Origin: Streptomyces zagrosensis | Lineage (GTDB): Bacteria; Actinomycetota; Actinomycetes; Streptomycetales; Streptomycetaceae | DNA: 64,000 nucleotides | Reading direction: 5' to 3' | NCBI RefSeq assembly: GCF_014203645.1 | Contig: NZ_JACHJL010000020.1 | Span: forward strand, 62,001 to 126,000 | In this document: piece after piece, positions 1 through 8,606 of the stretch | How positions within the stretch are numbered: position 1 is the first letter of the stretch | Layout: every line of letters starts with the position of its first letter | Made by a program: the position numbers and the translations under genes | The notes under the pieces: model-generated | The model's database searches: none | What the model was told of the DNA's origin: nothing | What the model saw: only the letters and a program-made list of their open reading frames with translations

Positions 1-1280
1 CCACGCGGTGGATGGACCCGCGGGCGGGCGCGAGCCGCAGAACGAGGCGGATGGCTGCGGTGCGGCGTATCGCACCACCGAACAGGGCACGTCCCACGTG
101 CGTATCCCCTGGGCCCTTCATACGGCCAAGACGAATGGGAAGCACTGGTCAGGTCCCTCCTCCCGGCACATCGGTCGATCCGGAGGGGGCCGGGAAAGCG
201 CCTTCCATCAACCCGCGGACAACTGCGTGCCGTTTAACTGTGCCGAGGGCCTTGACATAGGCACAAGGGAAGAGGGAGGGCCGAAAAAACGTGCGGAGCA
301 CCGACCGTTGGGCAGCATTTCGTCGGTGATCCCGTGGGTTTCGCCGTCCCGGAGTGCCCGTTTCACGCCCGAACCCAAACGGCAAGGCCACAAGCGGCCA
401 GCAGCCCTCCCTGCCGTGAAAAGTGATTTAGAACATGCCGTTTGAAAGTTTATCAACCGCTTTCACTTGGCATAGTCGGCCGCGTCCGCTCCGACCGGGT
501 CATGCGTCTGCCTAAGCTGCCTCGCGTCCACAACCAGCAGGGCGGACGGCGTCGTCATCAGCCCTGGAGGGCTCGCAATTCCCCCGGGATCAGCCAGCCG
601 CGCACGGGGTCTCGCATCTCATCAGCCCCTCGAAGTCGGGCGCAGCAGGCCGGGGGCTGGCAGGCCGCCGAGACCGAGTGAGGCGACGTGCTTGCGTAGC
701 GCTTCGACTTCCCAGGCCGTCCGCTGACAACGCCCGCCTGGTGTCGCCGGGCGAGGCGGACGAGCGGCGAGGGGCCGGGAAGAGCGGTATGCGGCAGATG
801 CCTCGCGGACGGCCAGGCGATTGAAGGCGACCTGTTCGTAGGCTCGATGGACTTCGTAACGACGCGGCCGGTCTTGGCAGTTTTTGGTTAGCGCAGCACA
901 CCACTGGTCGCCGAGATTTCGGGCGTTACTCCATCCGAGTGAGCGCCTTGGCGAATGCACAGGGTGACTGGCGCCAGCTGGTGGCAACTGACGATGGCCG
1001 CCGCCGAGCGTGTGCACCAACGGCTCGGACGGGGCCGCAGGGTGACCCAATGACGCAGAGTGCTGGCTGCTAGCGCTCTACTGGCGAGTGCGCTCTGTCG
1101 TCCTACCGCCCCAGCGGACGAGCGTTCGTGCCCGCCGACACCGGTGGCTACGGTGAAAGCAGCAGGGCTTGCCCGCACGCCGCGCTCCACCGGACGCTGG
1201 CCGGGACCGTGGCCCACGGTCGTTATGAAGGCGCGAAATCCGTTCGGGCGAGACGAGACATCCACAGGTGAGGGAAAATC
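1..1280. other. No supportable gene
   Basis: I see no convincing coding sequence here. The open frames have no recognisable motif, no good ribosome-binding site and much arginine/proline-rich shadow sequence. The last 200 bases lead into the decarboxylase gene and presumably hold its promoter, but I cannot pick out a confident -35/-10 pair. Confidence 0.5.
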
Positions 1281-2537
1281 ATGGAACTCTACTCCACCGT
1301 GCGCGAGGGCGGCTGGCTTCCGTCGGATCAAGGCTTTCTGCGGGACTGGTTGGACGAACGCATCGCGAGGATCGAGGAGGACGCCCGACTGGGCAAGACG
1401 GTGGACCTCAAACCCTCCGTCGCCGCCCTTCGTGACCTGATCGGCAAAGACCCGAAGATCCACATGCTCTTCAACGACATGCTGTGGCAGTTGTCCCACC
1501 GCGAGACACCGACCGGCTCGCCACAGGTCAAAACGGTGGACCAACTGCTCCTGCTGTTCAACGATGCCATCCAGAGCGCTCCCGAGTTCAACAAATCCGG
1601 ACTTGTCGGCTTCCCGATCAACGCCATCCTCAACTGGGCGATGGGCACCCAGGCCGGCTTCGCCGCATTCCTCAACAGCGACGTCAACAAGGCCCTCAAG
1701 GACATGCTCAACGAGTGGAGCGTGTACCTGGCGAGCCCCGAGTCGGCCTACGTGCTCGACACGAAGAAGAACCACTGGTTCAGCAAGGAAGCCCTCGACG
1801 CTATGCCCGACTTCGCGAAAACCTTCGTGTGCGACCCCAAGGCCGAACACTACGGCTTCAAGTCGTGGGACGGCTTCTTCACGCGCGAGCTTCAGGACGG
1901 CGTACGCCCCGTCGCCACGGATTCGAAGACGGTCACGAGCGCTGCCGAGTCCGTCCCCTACCGGCTGTCGCGCAACGTCCAGTTGCGGGACACGTTCTGG
2001 CTCAAGGGCCAGCCGTACGCCCTTGCGTACCTGCTCGACTCCGCGAACAAGGGCACGGCCGAACCGAAGCCCGAAGACTTCGTCGGAGGCACCGTTTACC
2101 AGGCGTTCCTCAGCGCCCTCAACTACCACCGGTGGCACAGCCCCGTCGACGGCAAGATCAAGGCCGTCCGCAACATCCCCGGCACGTACTACTCCCAGAC
2201 GCCCGCCGCCCTGTGTGACGTCGCCGCCCCCGACCTGTCGCAGGGGTACATAGCCCACCTCGCCGCCCGCGCGGTGGTTTACATCGAGGCCACGCAACCG
2301 GCTGTCGGCCTGATGGCGTTTATCGCCATCGGGATGGCCGAGGTCTCCTCCTGCGAGGTGACCGCGAAGGTTGGCGAGGATGTCAAACGCGGCGACCCGC
2401 TCGGTACGTTCCACTACGGCGGCTCCACCCACTGTCTGGTCTTCAAACCAGGTGTCAACCTGAAGTTCGTTCCCACGGAGTTCCCCGGGAAATCCAACGT
2501 CCTCGTCAACGCCCCACTCGCGAAACTGGAGACGTGA
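1281..2537 (+). CDS. Phosphatidylserine-decarboxylase-family enzyme, PsiD-like
   Basis: A 418-residue protein of the phosphatidylserine decarboxylase fold. The order of conserved blocks follows the fungal tryptophan decarboxylase PsiD type: an N-terminal helical domain, then YGFKSWDGFFTRE (about 190-205), NYHRWHSPVDG (about 280), PGTYYSQTP (about 300), IAIGMAEVSSCE (about 350) and FHYGGSTHCLVF near residue 385. The GGST element is where these enzymes self-cleave to make the pyruvoyl cofactor; the serine is present, so an active decarboxylase is expected. The lack of membrane segments argues against phospholipid synthesis and for a soluble amino-acid decarboxylase, which is inference. The ATG follows AGGTGAGGG at good spacing. 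It is followed after 213 bases by a macro/ADP-ribosyltransferase gene on the same strand. Confidence 0.8.
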   Translation: MELYSTVREGGWLPSDQGFLRDWLDERIARIEEDARLGKTVDLKPSVAALRDLIGKDPKIHMLFNDMLWQLSHRETPTGSPQVKTVDQLLLLFNDAIQSAPEFNKSGLVGFPINAILNWAMGTQAGFAAFLNSDVNKALKDMLNEWSVYLASPESAYVLDTKKNHWFSKEALDAMPDFAKTFVCDPKAEHYGFKSWDGFFTRELQDGVRPVATDSKTVTSAAESVPYRLSRNVQLRDTFWLKGQPYALAYLLDSANKGTAEPKPEDFVGGTVYQAFLSALNYHRWHSPVDGKIKAVRNIPGTYYSQTPAALCDVAAPDLSQGYIAHLAARAVVYIEATQPAVGLMAFIAIGMAEVSSCEVTAKVGEDVKRGDPLGTFHYGGSTHCLVFKPGVNLKFVPTEFPGKSNVLVNAPLAKLET

Positions 2538-2558
2538 CCCGCCCCTGACGGCTCGCCT

Positions 2559-2577
2559 CGGCCCGGCTATCGGGCCA
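2559..2577 (+). terminator. Weak hairpin after the decarboxylase
   Basis: GGCCCG-GCTAT-CGGGCC lies 22 bases after the stop codon. The stem is only 6 bp with no T-run, so it may attenuate rather than end transcription before the next gene. Confidence 0.25.
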
Positions 2578-2750
2578 CGGGTACGCGGTTCCCGCCGCTG
2601 GAATCGCTCGCGCGAGTCCTAAACGTCCTCGGGGGAGGGGGTTGAAGGTCTCCCCGACCAACCCTCTGCGGTTTGGCGACCATGACGCCCTCATCGCCGT
2701 GGGTTTCCTTCCCATGGCGCACTTCCAGCAGATTAAGGCGGGATTCAACT

Positions 2751-3929
2751 ATGACTGTGGCTAAAATTGACAGCTTCCAGGTCGACCGTCGCGGTACGGA
2801 TAAACCTACCGTCAGATTCCTGTGGGGGGACCTGACGAAAATGGCAGCAGCTGATGCGGTCGATATCCTCGTCGTGTCCTGCCTGCCCGACGACTACGCC
2901 GCGTCACCCGGGACCCTCGTCGATGCGCTCGATAAGGCGGGCATCTCTCTCAAACAGCTGGCAGAGGACAAGGCCAAGGATTATAGGCCCCAGTTGCCCT
3001 GTTGGATCTCGAAACCAGTGAAGGGCGGCCCCGGGACCCAGTTCAAGCGAATCTTGGTCTTCGAGCCGAAGGAGCCAGTCGCCGAGGCGGTCGCCTCTGT
3101 CCCTGCGATATTTCAGGCGCTGGCGTGCTTCTACTCCAATGAAGTGGTACGCGTCGCCACGCCGTTGGTGTGCACCGGATACCGCAAGGCGGAACCGAAG
3201 GTGGCACTATCGGAACTCGCCTGGGCGGCGGCCCGCTACGCATCATCGAACACCACAAAGGTTACCGCTGTGAACATCGTGACGTTGACCGAGAAACTCG
3301 GCAAGCAACTGGTCCCCACGTTCAGGGACATCAAGGGCAGATACGGCCACGTGTTCCTTCTGGACCTGCCTGGCGAATACGACACGTTCGTCGACCAAGC
3401 GAAAGAGAAGATCGACCATAAGGAACTGCCGACCGGGTTGACCTACCGTCAGGCATTGGCGGTCTGCATTTACACGACCGACTACTACAAAGCGATCAAT
3501 TCCGTTCTGTACAAGAAGAAACCGACCGATCCGGAGTACCGCGAGATGTTGCCGCTGATCGAGGCCATCGACTCGGGCTTGTGGAACATGAAGCGTTATC
3601 CCGGCAAAACCTACCGTGGTGACAAGATGAGTTCAGAGCGTCTCGGCAAGCACCAGGTGGGCGCGAAGATCGCCAACCGCGCCTATACGAGCACGAGTAG
3701 GCTCCGCTCTGTAGCCGAAAAATTCGCCAAGAACGCCTTTCTCGACATCGACGGCCGAACCGGTGTCGAGGTGTGGGACTACTCGGTATTCCCCGCAGAA
3801 GAGGAAGTGCTGTTCCAGCGCGACTTCACCTACCAGGTGGCTACCCGCGAGGAAGACCCCAAAGCCTTCTGGAACTTCACCGTTCACGAGATCCTTACCA
3901 ACTGGTGCGGAGGGTCGCGCAATGCCTGA
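2751..3929 (+). CDS. Macro-like domain fused to an R-S-E class ADP-ribosyltransferase
   Basis: A 392-residue protein read as two domains. Residues about 20-210 resemble a macro (ADP-ribose-binding) fold: VRFLWGDLTKM, then DILVVSCLPDDY, and VATPLVCTGYRKAEPKVALS followed by VNIVTL, matching the usual strand-glycine-strand order though divergent. Residues about 225-385 carry the full mono-ADP-ribosyltransferase triad of the R-S-E class: TYRGDKM (Arg), AYTSTS (Ser-Thr-Ser) and AEEEVLF (the E-x-E that favours arginine targets). The ATG at 2751 is chosen over the upstream 2673 start because AAGGCGGG lies just ahead of it. There is no signal peptide, so it acts in the cytosol or is delivered by another route. 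Its last codons overlap the DUF6508 gene, implying translational coupling. The ART call is firm; the macro call is tentative. Confidence 0.75.
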   Translation: MTVAKIDSFQVDRRGTDKPTVRFLWGDLTKMAAADAVDILVVSCLPDDYAASPGTLVDALDKAGISLKQLAEDKAKDYRPQLPCWISKPVKGGPGTQFKRILVFEPKEPVAEAVASVPAIFQALACFYSNEVVRVATPLVCTGYRKAEPKVALSELAWAAARYASSNTTKVTAVNIVTLTEKLGKQLVPTFRDIKGRYGHVFLLDLPGEYDTFVDQAKEKIDHKELPTGLTYRQALAVCIYTTDYYKAINSVLYKKKPTDPEYREMLPLIEAIDSGLWNMKRYPGKTYRGDKMSSERLGKHQVGAKIANRAYTSTSRLRSVAEKFAKNAFLDIDGRTGVEVWDYSVFPAEEEVLFQRDFTYQVATREEDPKAFWNFTVHEILTNWCGGSRNA

Positions 3930-4290
3930 GCTGACACAAGAATCGGCCCGCGAGATCATCGCCCTCTACCGACCCGCGCCGAGGGCCGCCACGGCCGCCC
4001 CGCCGCCCCTGGGCATGACTCCCATCGAGTACTTCGCCGTCATGGCCTCGGCTCGCGGCCTGGCCGAGCAGGGCTTCGACTGGGCGAACTGGGGCCCGTA
4101 CCAGGACGGCCGAATCTCCGATCCGGCGTTCATCGCCTCGGCCGACACCGAAACACTTCGCCGGATCACCACCGCGCACCTGCGCATCGACCGCTTCGTC
4201 GGCGGTCACCTCGAACAGATCGAGAGGGAGGGTGTTCTCGATGCGGTCGTCGATCGTCTCCAGACGTTGGTAGACCATGGCGAGCTCTGA
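3922..4290 (+). CDS. DUF6508 domain protein
   Basis: A 122-residue protein that starts inside the end of the ADP-ribosyltransferase gene (8-base overlap). Its core, FDWANW near residue 52, then DPAFIASADTETLRRITTAHL and DRFVGGHLEQ followed by a leucine-rich helix, fits the DUF6508 pattern (FDW..W, TL..L.T.H.R.DRF..GHL). The function of this family is not known to me. Tight coupling to an ADP-ribosyltransferase suggests a partner role such as control, immunity or targeting; that is inference from position only. Confidence 0.7.
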   Translation: MPELTQESAREIIALYRPAPRAATAAPPPLGMTPIEYFAVMASARGLAEQGFDWANWGPYQDGRISDPAFIASADTETLRRITTAHLRIDRFVGGHLEQIEREGVLDAVVDRLQTLVDHGEL

Positions 4291-4700
4291 GGCGCATACG
4301 ACGCGAGCGCCGATTGACCCTGAACCCCTTCTCTCGCGCCTGCCTCGCGCTCCTCTCCAAATAGCGGACCGTGCACGCCAACGACCGCCTGGCGCCACTC
4401 GGACAGTTGCCTGGCGAGCACCGGGCAGCGTGATGGAAAACGTATGACAGGCGGGCGATGAAGATGAGGTGCTGACGGAGACGGCTTACTCGGTCGGCGG
4501 GATCTACCCGCCTGGTCCTCACCGAGCAGGGAGGGCCACATCACACTCGCGGGTTACCCTCCAGAAGCCGGTTCGCGGTGCCCTCACGACAGGCGCACAT
4601 CCCGACGTTATACCTGGTTCTGGCCTGTTCACGCTCCGCCCACCCGCTTCTCCGTGAACCGCACCGAGCAGAGGAAGCGGGCATGGCCAGCAACGCGTTT
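4291..4700. other. No gene seen between DUF6508 and secreted protein genes
   Basis: About 410 bases between two converging genes. I find no coding signal with a family motif and no strong long hairpin. Confidence 0.4.
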
Positions 4701-5036
4701 TCACGACACAGGCTGGCAGCCGGTGGCGACGAGAGTCTTCATGTCGCTGCTCGGATAGACGTCGTCGCAGAGGAACCCCACCTGGCGCGGCCGGGAGTCG
4801 AGAACGACCTCGGTCTTCGGGTTTTTGCTGTCCCCCCAGTCCACGCCGCAGTAGCTTCCGGTGATGTGGAGTGCATCCTGGACACGAGCGTCCACGTGTA
4901 GGACGTCGCAGTAGTAGCTGTAGTAGCTGTACTCGGACGCGTACGCAGCAGGCGCGCTGAGGGTGAGGGCAGCCACTGAGGTGATAGCACAGGTGGCGAG
5001 GGCAACTGCGAGGCGGGTGACTGGGCGGTTCTTCAT
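4701..5036 (-). CDS. Small secreted protein
   Basis: A 111-residue protein. The first 33 residues are a Sec-type signal peptide: MKNR, a hydrophobic stretch rich in Ala/Val/Leu, then APAAYAS with likely cleavage after AYA. The mature part has four cysteines, a tyrosine-rich start (YSYYSYYC, encoded by a short GTAGTAGCT repeat on the plus strand) and a DALHITGSYCGVDW segment. The start at 5036 is chosen because GGAG lies six bases ahead, whereas ATG at 5048 has no ribosome site. No family is recognised; the small cysteine-containing exported form is common in Streptomyces. Confidence 0.65.
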   Translation of the reverse strand: MKNRPVTRLAVALATCAITSVAALTLSAPAAYASEYSYYSYYCDVLHVDARVQDALHITGSYCGVDWGDSKNPKTEVVLDSRPRQVGFLCDDVYPSSDMKTLVATGCQPVS

Positions 5037-6009
5037 GTTCTTCTCCATCTGTCGCGAGGGGGGTCTCGGGAGCAGCGTTCGCGCTGGGGCCGCCCGAGGG
5101 GACAGCTGACTCCCACCATCAGGCTTTGTAACTGTCGCCCGACAGAAAGCCGATGCCATCTCTCTTGTCCGCCCATGCACGGCAATCTCACGTCCAGGGC
5201 CGACATCACCTCTTCAGAGGAACGGCGCGGCCTATGAGGCGCCCTTGATGCGTGCGGAAGGGGCGACCTCGGCCAGGCGAGTGGTAATCCAGCGGGCTGG
5301 GCAGACGGGGGAAGCTGAAAAGTGGCGGGCGGCGCCCTCACCGAGGCAAGGGACAGTACGGGCTGGCTGCGAGTGAGTTCGCGTGCCAGGCTCGGTCCGA
5401 ACGGCGCCGTAACTCGTTCCGGCTGACGTCGGGCACCTTGGGCCATGGCCCTCGCTCGCCGGCAACTCGCTGCTCTGCTCGGCGCCCTTCCCTCAGCGAC
5501 AGGTTCGCGGTGCTCGCGCCGAGTGTGTGACGCCTGACCGGCGAGGGTGGATCTCAGGCTCTGCGCGGGTGGGCAGCACCAGGAAGTCCGCGCCCGCGAG
5601 CGCGGTGGTCCGGACCTTGTGGGCCTGTCGCCAGGCGAGGCATCCGCGGTGGAGCGAGGCGCCGCTGACGGAACACGTGCGAGGGAATCGACGCGCAGCC
5701 AGCGAAGAGGGTTGCGGAACACTGAGGGAAAGCCGCGCAGGAAGTGTCTCTTTCATTCCCATGCGGTGATCACCGCAGTGGTGCGTGCTTGTCGGCTTCA
5801 CCCGAACGGACCAGAACTGGTGACGTGTCATGCGCCGATGAGCGGGACTCCTACGATGGGAGTAGGGGGCGTCGGGGGCGGACACAACGAAGATTCCAGG
5901 TTCGGCGATTCTCCCGGCCACTCCTTCCACGTCGGTGTGAAAGACCGCCCGCATGAGGCTGCCCGCTGAGAGCCGCCCGCCTGGTGTCACCGAGCGGGAC
6001 GGAGAAGCG
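5037..6009. other. Long stretch without a recognisable gene
   Basis: Nearly 1 kb between divergent genes. Several open frames exist on both strands, but none has a credible ribosome site, motif or sensible composition. It probably contains the promoters for the secreted protein (minus strand) and for the deiminase operon (plus strand), and perhaps decayed sequence I cannot identify. Confidence 0.4.
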
Positions 6010-7080
6010 ATGAGTACCCGGAAGAGCAGGACGTGGCGGATGCCCGCCGAGACCGAGACCCAGGCGCGTACCTGGCTGGCGTGGCCCGCTCAGTGGTACC
6101 CACCCGATGCGGACCCGGACGAGGCGAGGGCGGCTTGGGCCGCCGTGGCCAATGCGATCCTGCATCACGGTGGCCAGCCCGTCACGATCCTGGTGACGAA
6201 GGACGAGGAGAAACAGGCGAAGATACGGGTCCCCGACGCGACACTGGTGGTGATCCAGCACGACGACGGCTGGGTTCGGGACAGCGGGCCGACCTTCGTT
6301 GTCGATGCCACTGGTCAGCGGTTGGGCGCGGTCGACTGGGTGTTCAACGCCTGGGGGGCCCAGCCCTGGACCAGGTGGGCCTGGGATGCCCGGGTGGCGA
6401 CAGCGATCGCGAACCAGGTCCAGGCTGAGATCCTCCCTTCGGAGCTGGTGACAGAAGGGGGCGACATCCACACCGACGGGCAGGGGACGTTCCTGGTCAC
6501 CGAGACGGTGAAGCTGGACCCCTTCCGGAACCTGGGCTGGACACGGGAGCGCGTGGAAGAGGCATTCGAGCGCGTTTTCGGCGAGTGCAAGCTGATCTGG
6601 CTGTCCCGCGGCCTGACCGCCGACTACGGGCCCTACGGCACGCGTGGACACATCGACCTCGTAGCGACCTTCGCCGGGCCGGGGCGAGTTCTCGTCCACA
6701 GCCAGGAGAGCAGCGATCACCCTGACCATGAGGTGTCGGAACGTGTCGTGAAGCTCCTGAGCGACAGCACCGATGCTCAGGGGGAGCCACTGACGGTGAC
6801 CAGGGTGCCGGCGCCCAAGCAAGTACGCGACGAGTCCGGCGAGTGGCTCGACTGGAGTTACATCAACCATGTGGTCTGTAACCAGGCCATCATCGCGTGC
6901 AACTTCGGCGACGACCACGACGAACGTGCGAACGACATCCTTCGTGACGCCTACCAGCGGGACGTCTTCCCGATCGACGCCAGGCCCCTGTTCGCACGCG
7001 GCGGGGGCGCCCACTGCATCACCCAGCAGCAACCACGGCTGCCGTGGCCCGCCCCTGGTTCCAAGGAGCAGGAAACATGA
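6010..7080 (+). CDS. Agmatine deiminase family protein
   Basis: A 356-residue cytosolic enzyme of the guanidino-group-modifying fold, whose standard reaction converts agmatine to N-carbamoylputrescine and ammonia. Visible family blocks are WVRDSGPTFVVD (about 95), EGGDIHTDGQGTFLVTE (about 155), GHIDLVATF (about 210) and the C-terminal GGGAHCITQQQP, whose cysteine is the nucleophile. All expected catalytic Asp, Glu, His and Cys positions are present. ATG at 6010 follows GGAG with five bases spacing; longer upstream starts lack a site. The stop codon overlaps the start of the M20 peptidase (ATGA), so the two are one operon. Substrate could be another guanidino compound or an N-terminal peptidyl arginine. 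Confidence 0.88.
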   Translation: MSTRKSRTWRMPAETETQARTWLAWPAQWYPPDADPDEARAAWAAVANAILHHGGQPVTILVTKDEEKQAKIRVPDATLVVIQHDDGWVRDSGPTFVVDATGQRLGAVDWVFNAWGAQPWTRWAWDARVATAIANQVQAEILPSELVTEGGDIHTDGQGTFLVTETVKLDPFRNLGWTRERVEEAFERVFGECKLIWLSRGLTADYGPYGTRGHIDLVATFAGPGRVLVHSQESSDHPDHEVSERVVKLLSDSTDAQGEPLTVTRVPAPKQVRDESGEWLDWSYINHVVCNQAIIACNFGDDHDERANDILRDAYQRDVFPIDARPLFARGGGAHCITQQQPRLPWPAPGSKEQET

Positions 7081-8447
7081 CTACTAGCGATGACCTGGCC
7101 GACAAGATCGGTCAGTTGAGCGACGGTACGGTCGCGGATCTGATGGATTTCATCAAGATCCGGTCGGTCTACGACGAGAAGGACCTGCAACCGGTGAAGG
7201 ACGCCGCGAACTGGTGCCAGAAGAAGCTGACGGACGCGGGCGTCAAACCCGAACATGTCGAGCAGAAGTGCATCGGCGACCCCGCCAAGAACGCGCCGTT
7301 GGTCTATGCCACGTGCGGGCCCGACGACGTCCCCATAGGCACGCCCACGGTGCTGCTGTACGCCCACTACGACGTGGTGGAGGACGGCGGGTGGGAAGAG
7401 GCATGGAACCCGAAGCTCGTTGACGACAAGAAGCGTGTGCAGGGTCGGGGAGCGGCTGACGACAAGTCGGGGGTCATGATGCACCTTGGTGCGCTCCGTG
7501 CCCTCAAGGGCAAGCCACCGGTCTCCCTGAAGATCGTCCTGGAGGGCGAGGAGGAGTCCGGCGACACCCTCGAAGGGTACGTGCGCAAGAACAAGGATCT
7601 GTTCAAGGCAGACGTCATCATCATCGCCGACACCGGCAACTACAAGCTCGGCGAACCGACCTTCACAACCAGCCTGCGCGGCGTGGTGGCCGTGGATGTC
7701 ACTCTGAGCACGCTGAAAAAGCCCAAGCACAGCGGCGTGTACGGAGGCCCGCCACCGGACGCCTTCATGGCGCTGACGCGCATCCTCACGGCCCTCCTCG
7801 ACGACAAGGGCGATGTCGCGATACCGGACCTGGTGCGCGACCACTGGAGCGGCAAGGAACCTGACGAAACCGCCTTCCGCACCGAGGTGGGCATCCTGCC
7901 GCAGGTGAATCTCATCGGCAGCGACACGCTCGGCAGCCGGCTCTACGTCCGACCAGCCGTCAACGTCACCGGGCTGAGCGGCCCGCAACCGTACTCCAAA
8001 CCCGTCAACCAACTCACCGATACGGCAAGGGCCCGGGTGAGCTTGCGCATCGCTCCGTCGCAGAATCCGGAGGACGCCATCGCGAAACTGGAGCGGTTCA
8101 TCGAGCAGCCCGAGCTGAATCCCTGGAACGCCGAGGTCACTGTCGAGAAGGCAGACTCCGGTGCGGGATTCCAGGCGGACACCACCCAGCCCGGTTACAC
8201 GGTGGCCAAGAAAGCCATGAAGAAGGCATATCCCGGCAAGGAGACCGTGTACATCGGAGACGGGGGCGCGATCCCGCTGGTCACCGAGCTCCAGCAGATC
8301 AACCCCAAGGCAACGGTGCTCCTGATCGGCTGCGAGGAGCCGCTGTGCAACATCCACTCCTCACCCGAGAGCGTCGACATCGACGAACTGGCGGCCATGA
8401 CCCTCGCCGAGTGCTCCCTGCTACGGCTCCTGGCCCCGAAACAGTGA
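7077..8447 (+). CDS. M20 family metallopeptidase (dipeptidase/deacylase type)
   Basis: A 456-residue zinc peptidase. Metal-ligand blocks in order are LLYAHYDVVEDGGWEE (His and Asp), GRGAADDKSGVMMH (bridging Asp), EGEEESGD (catalytic and metal Glu), ADTGNY (Asp) and LCNIHSSPE (last His), all intact. The central dimerisation/lid domain lies between about 200 and 320. Family members hydrolyse dipeptides, acyl-amino acids or carbamoyl compounds. It overlaps the deiminase by four bases and has AAGGAGCAGGA ahead of the start. The grouping deiminase, M20 hydrolase, amidase reads as an assimilation pathway for an arginine-derived or amide compound; that is inference. Confidence 0.85.
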   Translation: MTTSDDLADKIGQLSDGTVADLMDFIKIRSVYDEKDLQPVKDAANWCQKKLTDAGVKPEHVEQKCIGDPAKNAPLVYATCGPDDVPIGTPTVLLYAHYDVVEDGGWEEAWNPKLVDDKKRVQGRGAADDKSGVMMHLGALRALKGKPPVSLKIVLEGEEESGDTLEGYVRKNKDLFKADVIIIADTGNYKLGEPTFTTSLRGVVAVDVTLSTLKKPKHSGVYGGPPPDAFMALTRILTALLDDKGDVAIPDLVRDHWSGKEPDETAFRTEVGILPQVNLIGSDTLGSRLYVRPAVNVTGLSGPQPYSKPVNQLTDTARARVSLRIAPSQNPEDAIAKLERFIEQPELNPWNAEVTVEKADSGAGFQADTTQPGYTVAKKAMKKAYPGKETVYIGDGGAIPLVTELQQINPKATVLLIGCEEPLCNIHSSPESVDIDELAAMTLAECSLLRLLAPKQ

Positions 8448-8606
8448 CCCGCCCCTGACCGGTCCTCGGGCCGGCCGCAGGCCAGGAACACACGGCCCCG
8501 CGACGGCGGACTGCTCGCCAAGCCGCTCGTGAGCCGCCCGCGAACCCCTCGCGGACCGCCCGGAAACCATCCGATCGTCTCGCGCCCCTGGCAGGGAGGT
8601 CACCCC

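Noticed and set aside
590..1050. Minus-strand frame with RPRRYEVHRAYEQVAFNRLA and on
   Set aside because: It has a transposase-like feel but no recognisable catalytic block, start or partner sequence.
888..2432. A 514-codon open frame on the minus strand
   Set aside because: It is antisense to the decarboxylase gene, whose motifs and ribosome site are clear. Its product is Gly/Val/Arg-rich without any motif, as expected of a GC-rich shadow frame.
5493..5990. Minus-strand frame containing GCLAWRQAHKVRTTALAGAD
   Set aside because: A few residues look coding, but no family, start or site supports it.
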